This document shows positions 41,004-50,379 of a DNA stretch of 64,000 bases, piece after piece. The translations under genes were made by a program, and so were the position numbers. Below the pieces are notes generated by a model that was not told where the DNA came from, made no database searches, and saw only the letters and a list, made by a program, of their open reading frames with translations. Positions within the stretch are counted from its first letter, which is position 1. Every line of letters starts with the position of its first letter. The DNA comes from Hydrogenovibrio halophilus DSM 15072 (GTDB taxonomy: Bacteria; Pseudomonadota; Gammaproteobacteria; Thiomicrospirales; Thiomicrospiraceae): contig NZ_KB913033.1 in the NCBI RefSeq assembly GCF_000384235.1, positions 1,309,164 through 1,373,163 of the forward strand, in the 5' to 3' direction.

Positions 41004-42731
41004 TTAGGTTGACAGCTCCCCGATGTAGCGCTGGAACTTTTTGGGTTTGATTTGTTGGATGTCGACCAGGATCAGGGCGTCGATGCAGTCGCCGAAGTCG
41101 GGGTCGACGCTGAAGTCGATGAAGCGCATGCCGCCTGGTTCGCACAGTTCGGCGTATTGTTTGAACAGGGTCGGTACTTTGACCTGGTATTGTTCCAACA
41201 GCCGGTTGAGTTTTTTGTAGGCCTCTTTGTAGTCGTCCTGAAAGTTTTCTTTGGCCAGTTGCTTGACCTCGTCGGAGGCACGGAACGGTCTCTTGCCCAC
41301 GGCCATGTTGGCATCGTCGCCAAACTGTTCGCTGAAAAAGGCGACGATCAGTTCCTTGGCCACTTGCGGGTAGGCGTCGGACAGGGTGACCGGCCCGTAA
41401 AAGTAACGGATCTCGGGGTGGCGTTTGATGTAGGCGCCGATGCCGTACCACAGATAATCCAGACTGCGTTTGCCCCAGTAGCGGGGTTGCACAAAGCTGC
41501 GGCCCATTTCCAGTGATTGTGGCAGCCGCTCGATCAATGGCGGGTTGAAGTCAAACAGGCTGGGGGTATAGAGCCCTTCCATGCCCGAGCGTTCCAGAAT
41601 TTGCGCGCATTCGCCAATGCGATAAGCGCCCACGATTTCCAGTTCCTGATCGTCCCACAATACCAAATGCCGAAATTCGGCATCAAACGCATCCAGATCG
41701 TAGGATTCGCCGGTGCCTTCCTCGACGGTGCGAAAGGTCAGTTCGCGCAGTCGACCGATTTCGCGCATCACCGGGGAATCGGCTTCGTAAGCAAACAACA
41801 CGATTTTTTTGCCATCGGCGGTTTCGCCCAGCAATTCGCCTTTTTTCAGGTCTTCGCGCAGGGCGCGGCGATCCATTGGATGCGCCAGGGTGTTTTCGGT
41901 TTCAAACGGGGTTTTGGCCGCCGCCTTTTTGGGATTGGTCAGACGGTACACGTGCTTGCGCATCAGCTTGGCGATTTTTTTGTCGGGCAGGTCGAGCGCG
42001 GCAATGGATTTGAACGGAATCAGGCGGCCAATGTGAAACGCAATCTGCTGGTCGTTTTTATTGAACATTTCCTGCACCAGCATCAAGGTGCCCAGCGGTT
42101 TGTAGACGGAGGAAAGGCCGTAAAACAGGGCCGAATTGCGCGCATCGATGTTGATGGGCAAAACCGGGGCGCTGGTTTTTTTGGCCAGTTTCAGAAAGCC
42201 GCTTTTCCATTCGCCGTCGCGCACGCCATTGGGTCGGATGCGCGAGACTTCGCCCGCCGGAAAGATGATCACCGCTTCTTCGTTTTCCAGCGCCTGAACC
42301 ATGGCCTTGAATTGCTGTTTGTAGCTGGCTTTGGCCGAGAGGTTGTCCACCGACAGAAACAGCGATTCAAACGGTTCGACTTTGGAAAGCAGTTCGTTGG
42401 CGACGATGCGCACGTCCGGGCGCACGCTGCGCACCAGTTTCAGAATCGCCAGTCCGTCGAGCGAGCCGATGGGGTGATTGGCGACAATGACCACACGTCC
42501 GTCGGAGGGAATGTTGTCGAGCTGGCGGTGGTTCACCTGGTAGGAAAAGTTAAAATGCTCTAAACTCTTGTCCAAAAACGCAAAGCCGCGCAGGTGCCGG
42601 TTCTGTTCGATGAAGCCATTGATCTGGTCTTCGTGGGTGAGTTTTTTCAGAAACCCCAGCAGGGCACCCGAACCGGGCTTTTGTTTGAAGTCGGGGTATT
42701 TGTCGAGAATGGTGGCTTCGATGTCGAGCAT
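41004..42731 (-). CDS. Bifunctional acyltransferase, OlsF-like (ornithine lipid synthesis candidate)
   Basis: About 575 residues in two domains. The first (about residues 60-270) is a lysophospholipid acyltransferase with NHPIGSLDGLAILK (HX4D motif) and IIFPAGEVSRI (glycerol-phosphate/acceptor motif). The second (about residues 310-560) is a hemolysin/GNAT-type N-acyltransferase (IGRLRELTFRTVEEGTGESYDLDAFDAEFRHLVLWDDQELEIVGAYRIG). This N-terminal OlsA-like plus C-terminal OlsB-like fusion is the design of OlsF, which makes ornithine lipids in two steps. I start at 42731 (MLDIEATILDKYPDF) because the upstream extension would read through a dispersed palindrome as PGLV. Confidence in the exact lipid product is moderate. 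Confidence 0.8.
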   Translation of the reverse strand: MLDIEATILDKYPDFKQKPGSGALLGFLKKLTHEDQINGFIEQNRHLRGFAFLDKSLEHFNFSYQVNHRQLDNIPSDGRVVIVANHPIGSLDGLAILKLVRSVRPDVRIVANELLSKVEPFESLFLSVDNLSAKASYKQQFKAMVQALENEEAVIIFPAGEVSRIRPNGVRDGEWKSGFLKLAKKTSAPVLPINIDARNSALFYGLSSVYKPLGTLMLVQEMFNKNDQQIAFHIGRLIPFKSIAALDLPDKKIAKLMRKHVYRLTNPKKAAAKTPFETENTLAHPMDRRALREDLKKGELLGETADGKKIVLFAYEADSPVMREIGRLRELTFRTVEEGTGESYDLDAFDAEFRHLVLWDDQELEIVGAYRIGECAQILERSGMEGLYTPSLFDFNPPLIERLPQSLEMGRSFVQPRYWGKRSLDYLWYGIGAYIKRHPEIRYFYGPVTLSDAYPQVAKELIVAFFSEQFGDDANMAVGKRPFRASDEVKQLAKENFQDDYKEAYKKLNRLLEQYQVKVPTLFKQYAELCEPGGMRFIDFSVDPDFGDCIDALILVDIQQIKPKKFQRYIGELST

Positions 42732-42738
42732 AAAAATA

Positions 42739-42750
42739 ACCAGGCCTGGT
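42739..42750. repeat. ACCAGGCCTGGT palindrome copy 13 (upstream of the OlsF-like gene)
   Basis: Exact core with left flank TAAAAATA, 7 bp before the chosen ATG, the same position relative to the start as in mtfA. Confidence 0.9.
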
Positions 42751-42851
42751 AGTTGCCAATCAATTGGATGATTTTGGATCACGCACATGACCGGCGCGTG
42801 ACGAATCAATGAGACTTTTATGAATGTGATCAGAAAAGAGGACTCCCATAG

Positions 42852-43652
42852 ATGGAAATGATTACCCTCACGTATTGGGATTTAGCGGGTCTGTCGGTGA
42901 TCACGTTGCTGGCCGGTGGCTTGTTGTTTTTAAACGGCTTTGACCACACGCGTCAGTTGGCCGTGGCCGCGGTGCGCATGGTGGTGCAGTTGCTGCTGAT
43001 GGGCGTGTGGCTGAGCTGGGTGTTTTACTCGGAAAGTCTCCTGCTGGTGGTGCTGGTGTCACTCATTATGATGCTGTTTGCCGGTTACGAGATTCTGAAG
43101 CGTCAGACCTGGCGCTTTCGCAAACTGGGCTCCTTCTGGGTGGGATTGATGTCGCTGTCGATGACCGCGCTGGTGCTGACGCTGGGCACGCTGACCCTGA
43201 TCATCGAACCCGACCCCTGGTTTCAGCCGCAGTATGCGATTCCGCTGTTGGGGATGATTCTGGGCAACAGCATGACCGCGATTGGTCTGGGGCTGAATAC
43301 TTTGACCCAGAATGCGGTGCAGCAAAAAGACGCGATTGAAGCCCAGCTGGCGCTGGGCAAATCGGCCAAGGAATCGATGGCGTTTTTAAAGCGCCAAAGC
43401 CTGCACACCGCCTTGATTCCGGTGGTGAACATGCTGGCCGCCGCCGGGGTGGTGTCTCTGCCGGGGATGATGACCGGGCAGATTCTGGCGGGCGTGGACC
43501 CGATCGAAGCGGTCAAATACCAGATCATGATCATGTTTCTGGTGGCCACGTCCACCGCCACCGGGGTGATGATCGCGCTCTGGCTGGCACAAAAACGCCT
43601 GTTTGACCCGCGTGAACGCTTGCTGACGGCGCATCTGGTCAAAAATCACTGA
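42852..43652 (+). CDS. FetB/UPF0014-family ABC transporter permease
   Basis: The 266-residue polytopic protein belongs to the UPF0014/FetB family (YWDLAGLSVITLLAGGLLFLNGFDHTRQLAVAAVRMVVQLLLMGVWLSWVF; IPLLGMILGNSMTAIGLGLNTLTQ; VVSLPGMMTGQILAGVDPIEAVKYQIMIMFLVATSTATGVMIALWLA). FetAB in E. coli exports iron and protects against peroxide stress. The partner ATPase gene is not next to it, so its ATPase must be elsewhere. It is separated from selO by about 110 bp. Confidence 0.85.
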   Translation: MEMITLTYWDLAGLSVITLLAGGLLFLNGFDHTRQLAVAAVRMVVQLLLMGVWLSWVFYSESLLLVVLVSLIMMLFAGYEILKRQTWRFRKLGSFWVGLMSLSMTALVLTLGTLTLIIEPDPWFQPQYAIPLLGMILGNSMTAIGLGLNTLTQNAVQQKDAIEAQLALGKSAKESMAFLKRQSLHTALIPVVNMLAAAGVVSLPGMMTGQILAGVDPIEAVKYQIMIMFLVATSTATGVMIALWLAQKRLFDPRERLLTAHLVKNH

Positions 43653-43725
43653 ATCATTTCAACCGTATCTGACCTTTGGCAAAGGACGCAACAGGATTGA
43701 GTCTGGGGCGCGTTAGGCGTAAACT

Positions 43726-43752
43726 AATTCCTGAGTGTTTTACTCAGGAATT
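43726..43752. repeat. 11-bp perfect inverted repeat in the selO leader
   Basis: AATTCCTGAGT, a 5-base loop GTTTT, and ACTCAGGAATT. It ends 12 bp before the selO ATG, just upstream of the GGGAG ribosome-binding site, with no T-run, so it is not a terminator for the upstream gene. Confidence 0.8.
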
Positions 43753-43764
43753 GTCGGGAGCCTC

Positions 43765-45246
43765 ATGCCGTTTCAGTCGCGTTTTACCCAATTGCCGTCG
43801 GATTTTTATCAGTTCAATGCCCCGGAGCCGATGCAGGATGCGCATCTGGTCGCGGTCAATGAGGCCCTGCGCACGCAACTGGGTCTGACTTTGAAAGATG
43901 AAGCGTTGCTGGCTCTGACTTCGGGGCAGCTGACGCATCCGCAATTGGCCGAGCTGGGATTGCGTCCGTTGGCACAGAAATACACCGGGCATCAGTTTGG
44001 CTACTACAATCCGCATTTGGGCGATGGGCGCGGGGTGCTGCTGGGCGAGTGGCAAGCGCCGGACGGCAAGGTATGGGATTTGCATCTCAAGGGGGCAGGA
44101 CGCACCCGGTTTTCGCGCAATGGCGATGGCCGGGCGGTGCTGCGTTCCAGCATCCGTGAATTTCTGGCCTCCGAGGCGCTTTACGGTCTGGGCGTGCCCA
44201 CCACCCGTGCGCTGGCGATTGCGACCAGTGACGAGATGGTGCAACGTGAAATTCTGGAGCCACGGGCGACCCTGTTGCGGCTGACGCCTACGCACATCCG
44301 TTTCGGCCATTTTGAATGGGCGGCGCGACAAAGCGCGACCGCTCGCGATGCGTTGCTGGGCTATGTGATCGATCATTATTTTCCTGAGGCGCAGGGGCAG
44401 TCCTTAAAGCACCAGGCCTGGTACTTTCTGCATTCAGTGTGTCAGCGTACCGCGCGTTTGATCGCGCATTGGCAGGCGGTCGGGTTCAATCACGGGGTGA
44501 TGAATTCCGACAATATGTCGATTTTGGGTGAGACTTTCGATTTCGGGCCCTACGCGTTTTTTGACGATTTTCAGATCGGATTTGTGTGCAATCACTCGGA
44601 CACGGACGGGCGCTATGCTTACAGCGAACAGCCGCTCATCGGCCATTTCAACTGCGCCTTGCTGGCCGATGCTCTGGGCGCGTATTTGAGTGAGGACGAG
44701 CAGAAAAAAGCGCTGGAGAGTTACGTGGACGAATACAACCGCGTGGCGCTGGCACAGATGCTGGTCAAACTGGGACTGGCGGAGCCACCAAAAGAGCGCA
44801 ATCAGCCCGAAGCCGAGGTGCAGAAAGGCGACCGGGCGCTGGTGGCCGATGTGTTTATTATGATGGATCAGCAGCGTGTGGATCACAGCCTGTTTTTCCG
44901 GCGGCTGGCGTGGCTGGGCACCGAACGCGAACCGGAATTGATGGCGCTGCTGGCCGAGCCGGACGCTTTTGCTGACTGGTTTGAATCGCTGCAACAGCGG
45001 ATCTCTGAGGCAGGTTTGTCCCAGACCGACTGGCAGGCACGGATTCGAGCGGCCAACCCGTCGATTGTGTTGCGCAGCTACATCGCTCAGGAAATCATTG
45101 ATGCCGCCGAAAAGGGCGATTACGCGCCTTTGACACAATGGACCCAGGCGCTGCAACGCCCGTTTGACGACCATCCCGAACTGGCCGAGTATCAGCAACC
45201 GCCCAAGCCAGCCCAAAAAAGCATGGTGCTCAGTTGTTCGTCGTGA
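43765..45246 (+). CDS. selO: Protein adenylyltransferase SelO (YdiU)
   Basis: The 493-residue pseudokinase that transfers AMP to proteins. Features are the KYTGHQFGYYNPHLGDGRGVLLGEW segment, DLHLKGAGRTRFSRNGDGRAVLRSSIREFLASEALYGLGVPTTRAL, GVMNSDNMSILGETFDFGPYAFFDDF (with the Asn/Asp metal residues) and the C-terminal VLSCSS with the Cys in place of selenocysteine. SelO protects against redox stress by AMPylating metabolic enzymes. The ATG at 43765 has GGGAG before it; ten open codons upstream pass through the leader hairpin. An exact dispersed palindrome (44411) is read KHQAWYF. Confidence 0.94.
   Translation: MPFQSRFTQLPSDFYQFNAPEPMQDAHLVAVNEALRTQLGLTLKDEALLALTSGQLTHPQLAELGLRPLAQKYTGHQFGYYNPHLGDGRGVLLGEWQAPDGKVWDLHLKGAGRTRFSRNGDGRAVLRSSIREFLASEALYGLGVPTTRALAIATSDEMVQREILEPRATLLRLTPTHIRFGHFEWAARQSATARDALLGYVIDHYFPEAQGQSLKHQAWYFLHSVCQRTARLIAHWQAVGFNHGVMNSDNMSILGETFDFGPYAFFDDFQIGFVCNHSDTDGRYAYSEQPLIGHFNCALLADALGAYLSEDEQKKALESYVDEYNRVALAQMLVKLGLAEPPKERNQPEAEVQKGDRALVADVFIMMDQQRVDHSLFFRRLAWLGTEREPELMALLAEPDAFADWFESLQQRISEAGLSQTDWQARIRAANPSIVLRSYIAQEIIDAAEKGDYAPLTQWTQALQRPFDDHPELAEYQQPPKPAQKSMVLSCSS
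44411..44422. repeat. ACCAGGCCTGGT palindrome copy 14 (inside selO)
   Basis: Exact core; read as His-Gln-Ala-Trp-Tyr. Confidence 0.9.
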
Positions 45247-45256
45247 GTCAGGCGAG

Positions 45257-45544
45257 CTAGGTTTCTTTGTGGTGCTGGATTTTTAAAACCAGAATTTTTT
45301 CAGACTGGGGTAACCAGCGGTAGTAAATCCGGTAACCGGCTTTGCCAAAAGGCTTGTGTAAGATTCGCATGCCTTTGAGTTGCGGCACCTCTTTGCCCAT
45401 TTCCGGGAATAAAGCCAGGTGATCGATTGACGTCGTCAAAGTACGGATGGCTTTGCTGGCGTAGACCTCGCTTTCCTCTGCCAAAAAGCCCCGTAAGCGT
45501 ATCAGGTCCTCACGGGCATGGGCTGTTAAAACGATCCGAACCAT
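45257..45544 (-). CDS. ParE/RelE-family toxin
   Basis: The 95-residue product MVRIVLTAHAREDLIRLRGFLAEESEVYASKAIRTLTTSIDHLALFPEMGKEVPQLKGMRILHKPFGKAGYRIYYRWLPQSEKILVLKIQHHKE has the ParE-like pattern: helix pair, FPEMGKEVPQL, and GYRIYYRW...ILVLKIQHHKE at the end. It acts on DNA gyrase (ParE) or mRNA (RelE), which cannot be told from the sequence. Its ATG directly abuts the antitoxin stop (TAAATG). Convergent with selO, 10 bp apart. Confidence 0.88.
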   Translation of the reverse strand: MVRIVLTAHAREDLIRLRGFLAEESEVYASKAIRTLTTSIDHLALFPEMGKEVPQLKGMRILHKPFGKAGYRIYYRWLPQSEKILVLKIQHHKET

Positions 45545-45841
45545 TTATGAGTTCAATTCTGGGGCCGGTTTTTCATCTTCGGTGAACCAGGATTCCACCC
45601 AAGGTTTGATCTGGTTGTCCCAGTCAAACTGCTCACCGGTTTCTTCAAACGCTTTCCAAGATAGCAGAGCGTCTTTCAGGTCGTCATCCAGATCGTCGCT
45701 TTTGGGCAGATAGTGCGCTTCGAGCACATCAAGGTGCATCGTCAACGCTTCTCGTGCATAAAAAGTTTTGGTTCGTCCGGTCAGTTTGGCCATGGTTTCC
45801 AACCGTGATTCGATGTCTTCAGGCAGGCGAATGGCAAGCAT
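45545..45841 (-). CDS. RelB/ribbon-helix-helix antitoxin
   Basis: The 98-residue product MLAIRLPEDIESRLETMAKLTGRTKTFYAREALTMHLDVLEAHYLPKSDDLDDDLKDALLSWKAFEETGEQFDWDNQIKPWVESWFTED has a ribbon-helix-helix N-terminus (LAIRLPEDIESRLETMAKLTGRTKTFYAREAL) and a long acidic tail that would bind the toxin. I chose the ATG at 45841 because the conserved start is there and AAGGAGG lies before it; the frame is open to 45898 through the operator. It autoregulates via the palindrome at 45875. Confidence 0.88.
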   Translation of the reverse strand: MLAIRLPEDIESRLETMAKLTGRTKTFYAREALTMHLDVLEAHYLPKSDDLDDDLKDALLSWKAFEETGEQFDWDNQIKPWVESWFTEDEKPAPELNS

Positions 45842-45874
45842 AAGGGCCTCCTTTTTCAGTAATGAAGATAAACT

Positions 45875-45891
45875 GCTATACAAAGTATAGC
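45875..45891 (-). promoter_or_regulatory. Toxin-antitoxin operator palindrome
   Basis: GCTATACAAAGTATAGC, a perfect 7-bp dyad with 3-base centre, 34 bp upstream of the antitoxin start and overlapping a TATACA-like -10 region. It fits binding of the ribbon-helix-helix antitoxin. Confidence 0.75.
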
Positions 45892-45918
45892 AAGCCAAGG
45901 CTGGCGTTTGCTATTTTT

Positions 45919-47562
45919 TTAACCCGATAACGCCGCCGTGACGATGGCCTGAGCTTCTTTGAGAATTTCATCCAAATGCGCTTGGCCTTTGAAGCTTTCG
46001 GCGTAGATTTTGTAGATGTCTTCGGTGCCGGACGGGCGGGCGGCGAACCAGCCGTTTTCGGTGGTGATCTTGAGTCCGCCGATGGCCGCGCCATTGCCCG
46101 GTGCGTGGGTCAGTTTGTCCACAATCGGTTCGCCTGCCAGGGTGTTGGCCTTGACCATGCCGGGCGACAGGTTTTTGAGAATGGCTTTCTGTTCGCGGTT
46201 GGCGGGGGCATCAATGCGGCTGTAGACCGGGTGGCCGAATTGTTCGGTCAGCGCCTGATAAAGCTGCCCAGGGTCCTTGCCGGTGACCGCGGTGATCTCG
46301 GCGGCCAGCAGGTTCATGATAATGCCGTCCTTGTCGGTGCTCCAGACGGTGCCGTCGCGTCGCAAAAAGGACGCCCCGGCGGATTCTTCGCCGCCGAATC
46401 CGAATTCGCCCGAGACCAGTCCGTCGACAAACCATTTGAAGCCGACCGGGACTTCGGACAGGATTTTGCCCAGGCTGGCGACCACGCGATCGATCATGGA
46501 ACTGGAGACCAGGGTTTTGCCGATTTTGACATCGGCGGCCCAGTCTTTGCGGTGGGTCAGCAGGTATTGAATCGCGACCGCCAGATAATGGTTGGGGTTC
46601 ATCAGGCCGCTTGACGGGGTGACGATGCCGTGGCGGTCCACATCCGGGTCATTGCCAAAGGCGATGTCAAAACGGTCCTTGAGTTCAATCAGCCCAGCCA
46701 TGGCGAAAGGCGACGAGCAATCCATGCGGATTTTGCCGTCCTTGTCGACGTGCATAAAGCCAAAGGTGGGATCGACGCGGTCGTTGACCACCTCGATGTT
46801 GAGGCCGTAATGCTCGGCAATCGGCTGCCAGAAATCCACGGCGGCACCGCCCATCGGATCGACGCCGATGCGAAGCCCGGCCTGTTTGATCGCGGCCATG
46901 TCGATCACGTTTTCCAGATCCTTGACATAGGGCATGATCAGATCCGCTTCGGTGACATGGGCGCAAGCCATCGCTTCGCTCAGTGGCATGCGGTTGATCG
47001 CGTTCATGTCGGATTGCAGAATCGCATTGGCGCGATTCTGAATCACATCGGTGGCATCGGTGTCGGCCGGACCGCCATTGGGCGGATTGTATTTGAAGCC
47101 GCCGTCCTGTGGCGGGTTGTGGGACGGGGTGATGATCACGCCATCGGCCAGATTGTCCGAGATGTCGGCATTGTGGGTGAGGATGGCGTGCGAAATCACC
47201 GGCGTGGGCGTATAGCGGCCATTGCCCTGAATGATCACGTCCAGTCCGTTGCCGACAAAAACCTCAATGGCGGTGGCATGTGCCGCTTCGGAGAGTGCAT
47301 GGGTGTCCATGCCGATGTAGATGGGGCCGGTGATGCCTTGCTGATCCCGGTATTCGACAATCGCCTGGGCGATGGCGGCGATGTGGTTTTCGTTGAACGC
47401 ACAGGCGCTGGCGCAGCCTCGATGGCCGGAGGTGCCGAAACTGACCGCCTGATCGGGTTGGCTCACGTCCGGGGTCAGGGTGTAGTAGTCGCTGACCAGT
47501 TTGGGGATGTTTTCCAGCAGAGAATGCGGGGCCAGTTTGCCAGCCAGTTCGGAGTGCGCCAT
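45919..47562 (-). CDS. pgm: Phosphoglucomutase (alpha-D-glucose phosphate-specific)
   Basis: The 547-residue product matches E. coli Pgm in length and starts [49 protein letters not shown]. It contains the phospho-Ser loop [20 protein letters not shown] and the metal loop [14 protein letters not shown], then [25 protein letters not shown] and [16 protein letters not shown], which binds the phosphate. It interconverts glucose-1-P and glucose-6-P for glycogen and sugar nucleotides. A 30-codon open extension upstream has no conservation. Monocistronic. Confidence 0.96.
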   Translation of the reverse strand: MAHSELAGKLAPHSLLENIPKLVSDYYTLTPDVSQPDQAVSFGTSGHRGCASACAFNENHIAAIAQAIVEYRDQQGITGPIYIGMDTHALSEAAHATAIEVFVGNGLDVIIQGNGRYTPTPVISHAILTHNADISDNLADGVIITPSHNPPQDGGFKYNPPNGGPADTDATDVIQNRANAILQSDMNAINRMPLSEAMACAHVTEADLIMPYVKDLENVIDMAAIKQAGLRIGVDPMGGAAVDFWQPIAEHYGLNIEVVNDRVDPTFGFMHVDKDGKIRMDCSSPFAMAGLIELKDRFDIAFGNDPDVDRHGIVTPSSGLMNPNHYLAVAIQYLLTHRKDWAADVKIGKTLVSSSMIDRVVASLGKILSEVPVGFKWFVDGLVSGEFGFGGEESAGASFLRRDGTVWSTDKDGIIMNLLAAEITAVTGKDPGQLYQALTEQFGHPVYSRIDAPANREQKAILKNLSPGMVKANTLAGEPIVDKLTHAPGNGAAIGGLKITTENGWFAARPSGTEDIYKIYAESFKGQAHLDEILKEAQAIVTAALSG

Positions 47563-47687
47563 GTGTGAGTCCTTTTTTGTGCAATGGTTTGGTTTCATCT
47601 TAGCGGATTCTTGTGGGGATTTTAAGCGGAGTAAGGGCAGCGGAGGTGACAAGTCGATGAAGCCGTCGTCTGAATCAGTGATTGCTT

Positions 47688-47704
47688 GTGTTATACTATA
47701 ACAC
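47688..47704 (+). promoter_or_regulatory. Zur box upstream of the small membrane protein and TonB receptor
   Basis: GTGTTATACTATAACAC is a 17-bp dyad symmetrical around one base, and its centre TGTTATA(N)TATAACA is exactly the gammaproteobacterial Zur-box core. It lies about 55 bp upstream of the small protein gene, predicting zinc repression of the pair. Confidence 0.8.
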
Positions 47705-47759
47705 TTGAATCGACTGACTTAAGTTCAACAGGTTGCCAGGAATTTGCCCCGATTTTAGT

Positions 47760-48071
47760 ATGAACACGGATCGCTGCTATCACCGCTTTCTTCTGACCGG
47801 ACCGCGCTTTGCGCTGGTGCTGGGGATTCTGGCTGTGTTCTGGCTGGGGCAAACGTTGGCTTTGGTGCATGAAACCGAGCACCCGTTTCATGAGCACAGT
47901 GTTGAATGCGATCTGTATCAAGGCCTGTCACAGCCACTGAGCACGGACGGCATCGGTCCGCCGCCGGTGTTTGCTCTGCTGGGGGCGGAAACCGTCTCCG
48001 TTACCCCGGTTCTTTCCCGTCTGTTTTCTGAACTCCCCGTTTTTCAAGGCCGTGCGCCGCCGTTTTCCTGA
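47760..48071 (+). CDS. Small His/Cys-containing membrane protein (DUF2946-like)
   Basis: The 103-residue product has one hydrophobic segment (RFALVLGILAVFWLGQTLALVH) and then HETEHPFHEHSVECDLYQGL, a His/Cys-rich cluster that could bind metal. Such short DUF2946-type proteins are often encoded before metal-uptake TonB receptors. The Zur box in front and the receptor 142 bp downstream make it a zinc-starvation gene. I start at 47760, where the ATG follows the Zur-controlled promoter region. I would not assign a biochemical function. Confidence 0.7.
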   Translation: MNTDRCYHRFLLTGPRFALVLGILAVFWLGQTLALVHETEHPFHEHSVECDLYQGLSQPLSTDGIGPPPVFALLGAETVSVTPVLSRLFSELPVFQGRAPPFS

Positions 48072-48131
48072 ACGTTGTTTCTTTTGTGTTTTTTGTCATT
48101 GTCTACCGGCCTGAACCCGAATGGGTTTTTT

Positions 48132-48143
48132 ACCAGGCCTGGT
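48132..48143. repeat. ACCAGGCCTGGT palindrome copy 15 (upstream of the TonB receptor)
   Basis: Exact core with left flank TTTTTT, 70 bp upstream of the receptor ATG in the gap after the small zinc-regulated gene. Confidence 0.92.
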
Positions 48144-48213
48144 GGTTCTTGCATGTATTGAGTTCTTCGTTTCGCGCCAAGAGCTCGTTATCAATTTTGT
48201 TCAGGAAAATAAT

Positions 48214-50358
48214 ATGAGCGTATTGAGAAAGAAAGTCTTAGCTCAGGCCATTGCTGTGGTCATGATTCAGGCCGCCGCGAGCAATGCGGCGGTATTAGCC
48301 GCGCAAGCCGAGCCAAGCGGACAGGTTGCGTCCAGCCAGACGGAACTGGCCCCTGTGACCGTTTCCGCCTCCCCCATTCATCCGCATCAGGCGTTTGATG
48401 TGCCTTCGCAAATCAACGGTCTGGATGGCGATCACAAACGCGCCGAGCAAAGCGGCTCTCTGGGCGACACGCTGGATGGCATTGCCGGGGTCAATAATCT
48501 GGGCACCGGCGCACAGTCCGGCAAACCGGTGATTCGAGGCATGTCCGGCAATCGGGTGAAAGTGCTGTCCAACGGTCAGGCCACCGATTTTCAGACCTAT
48601 GGCGTGCGTCATCCCGCCAACATCGATCCGTTTCTGGCGGAGCGTCTGGAGGTAGTGCGCGGCCCGCAAAGCGTGTTGTATGGTTCCGAAGCGTTGGGCG
48701 GTGTGGTCAATGTGCTGTCACCCGCGATTCCGTACGAGCGTGATACCCACGGCGAAGTGATGGGTGAATACAACTCGCAGAACCGTGAAAAAGTGGCCGG
48801 GGCCAAGCTCGGCGCTGGGGGCGACAACTTTGGTATTACCGCTGGGTATGTGCAGCGCAAAGCGGACAATATGACCGTGCCGGATGAAAAAGACCGCGCG
48901 CTGTTGACCGGAGAGGTGCCGCATACCAACTACGATAACCGTTCGACGCATATTGGCCTGGGGTATGACGACGATTGGGGCTATGTCGAGTTGCGTCACA
49001 CTCAGTGGATTGCCAAACAGAATTTTGTGGGCATTCACAAGGAAGGTGACCACTTTCATGCCGAGGCCACAGGGCAGCGTTTGCAAAACGACGAAACCCA
49101 GTTGAAAACCGGGCTGTATCTGGACGACTGGACCTTGAAGGCCGATTGGAGTCATACCCAAAATCGACGGGAATCGGCACACGATCTGCCGTATGAAACC
49201 ATGGCCGCCGACAAGGGCACGGACGACTATCTGGACCTTCGGGTCAAACGCGACGATGTGACCCTGGCGCTGGCGCACCCGAAACTGGGCGATTTTGAAG
49301 GCGAAGTCGGCGTGAGTCTGACCGAAAAGGCGCAGACGCTGAAATCCGGTCACTTGGCGCCCGGTGCCGATGTCAGCCAGCAGGCGGTGTATCTGTTTGA
49401 AGAGGCCGACTACGATCGCTGGCTGGTGCAGTTCGGTGCCCGTTACGATCGCCACGAGGTCAAAGCGCCGATCAATGAGGCCAATCATCATTTTGTCGAA
49501 GACGGTTTTTTTGACGACAGCAATAACGAGCGCACCTTTGAGGTCTTTAGCGGCTCCGTGGGCGCGACCTATCAGCTGGCGGACAATTGGGCACTGGCCG
49601 GGTCGCTGGCACGCGGCTATCGCGCACCGAGCATTTTTGAACTTTATGCAGGCGGCGAACACGGCGGGGTGCAGGCGTTTCAGATCGGCAACCCGGATTT
49701 GAAGGAAGAAACCTCCATCAACACCGACTTGTCGCTGCGTTGGCAGGGTGAACAGGCGCAAGCCAGCGCCACCGTGTATCAGAACTGGGTCGACAATTAC
49801 ATTTATCTGGAGCGCACCGGCAACACCGTGACCGGCGAATCGGGCAATTCTCTGGATGAAATGCAGGCTCAACAGACCGATGCGCAAATCCGAGGGCTGG
49901 AGTTGGCCTATCAGCAGCAATTCACCCAGCACTGGTCGGCCGATGCCGCACTGGAAATCATTGATGGGCGCGACACCGACAACAGCCGTGACTTGCCTCT
50001 TATTCCCGCCAATAACCTGCGTTTGGGCGGGAAGTTTCACCCAGCCGATGGCGATGCGCTGAAAAATCAGACCTTGTCGCTGGGGGTGAAACTGGTGGCG
50101 GCCAAAGACGCTGCCGGACAATACGAACCCTTCTCCCAGTTTGACGACAGTGCTACCGGCACCGCCTCAACCGATGCCTACAGTGTGTGGGATCTGGGGT
50201 ATCAGGCGGATGTGAAATGGGACAAACGCACGCTGAAACTGGGGGCCAAAGTCGAAAACCTGTTCGACACCGCCTATGTGGACTTCCTGAATACTTACAA
50301 AGGCTACTCGCTTAACCCCGGACGGAACTTTCAGTTAAACGCAGCGTTGCAGTTCTAG
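48214..50358 (+). CDS. TonB-dependent receptor, ZnuD-like (zinc uptake)
   Basis: The 714-residue precursor has a signal peptide (MSVLRKKVLAQAIAVVMIQAAASNAAVLA), a plug domain (GSLGDTLDGIAGVNNLGTGAQSGKPVIRGMSGNRVKVLSNGQATDFQTYGVRHPANIDPFLAERLEVVRGPQSVLYGSEALGGVVNVLS) and a beta-barrel ending in NPGRNFQLNAALQF with the terminal Phe. The short loop HKEGDHFHAEATG resembles the His/Asp cluster of ZnuD. Together with the Zur box this suggests zinc import. It depends on the TonB system at 12-14 kb. A terminator follows at 50380. Confidence 0.88.
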   Translation: MSVLRKKVLAQAIAVVMIQAAASNAAVLAAQAEPSGQVASSQTELAPVTVSASPIHPHQAFDVPSQINGLDGDHKRAEQSGSLGDTLDGIAGVNNLGTGAQSGKPVIRGMSGNRVKVLSNGQATDFQTYGVRHPANIDPFLAERLEVVRGPQSVLYGSEALGGVVNVLSPAIPYERDTHGEVMGEYNSQNREKVAGAKLGAGGDNFGITAGYVQRKADNMTVPDEKDRALLTGEVPHTNYDNRSTHIGLGYDDDWGYVELRHTQWIAKQNFVGIHKEGDHFHAEATGQRLQNDETQLKTGLYLDDWTLKADWSHTQNRRESAHDLPYETMAADKGTDDYLDLRVKRDDVTLALAHPKLGDFEGEVGVSLTEKAQTLKSGHLAPGADVSQQAVYLFEEADYDRWLVQFGARYDRHEVKAPINEANHHFVEDGFFDDSNNERTFEVFSGSVGATYQLADNWALAGSLARGYRAPSIFELYAGGEHGGVQAFQIGNPDLKEETSINTDLSLRWQGEQAQASATVYQNWVDNYIYLERTGNTVTGESGNSLDEMQAQQTDAQIRGLELAYQQQFTQHWSADAALEIIDGRDTDNSRDLPLIPANNLRLGGKFHPADGDALKNQTLSLGVKLVAAKDAAGQYEPFSQFDDSATGTASTDAYSVWDLGYQADVKWDKRTLKLGAKVENLFDTAYVDFLNTYKGYSLNPGRNFQLNAALQF

Positions 50359-50379
50359 CCAGCCAGACGTTCCTTTCTG

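Noticed and set aside
48718-50121. A 467-codon open frame on the minus strand over the TonB receptor
   Set aside because: Antisense of a well-supported receptor gene.
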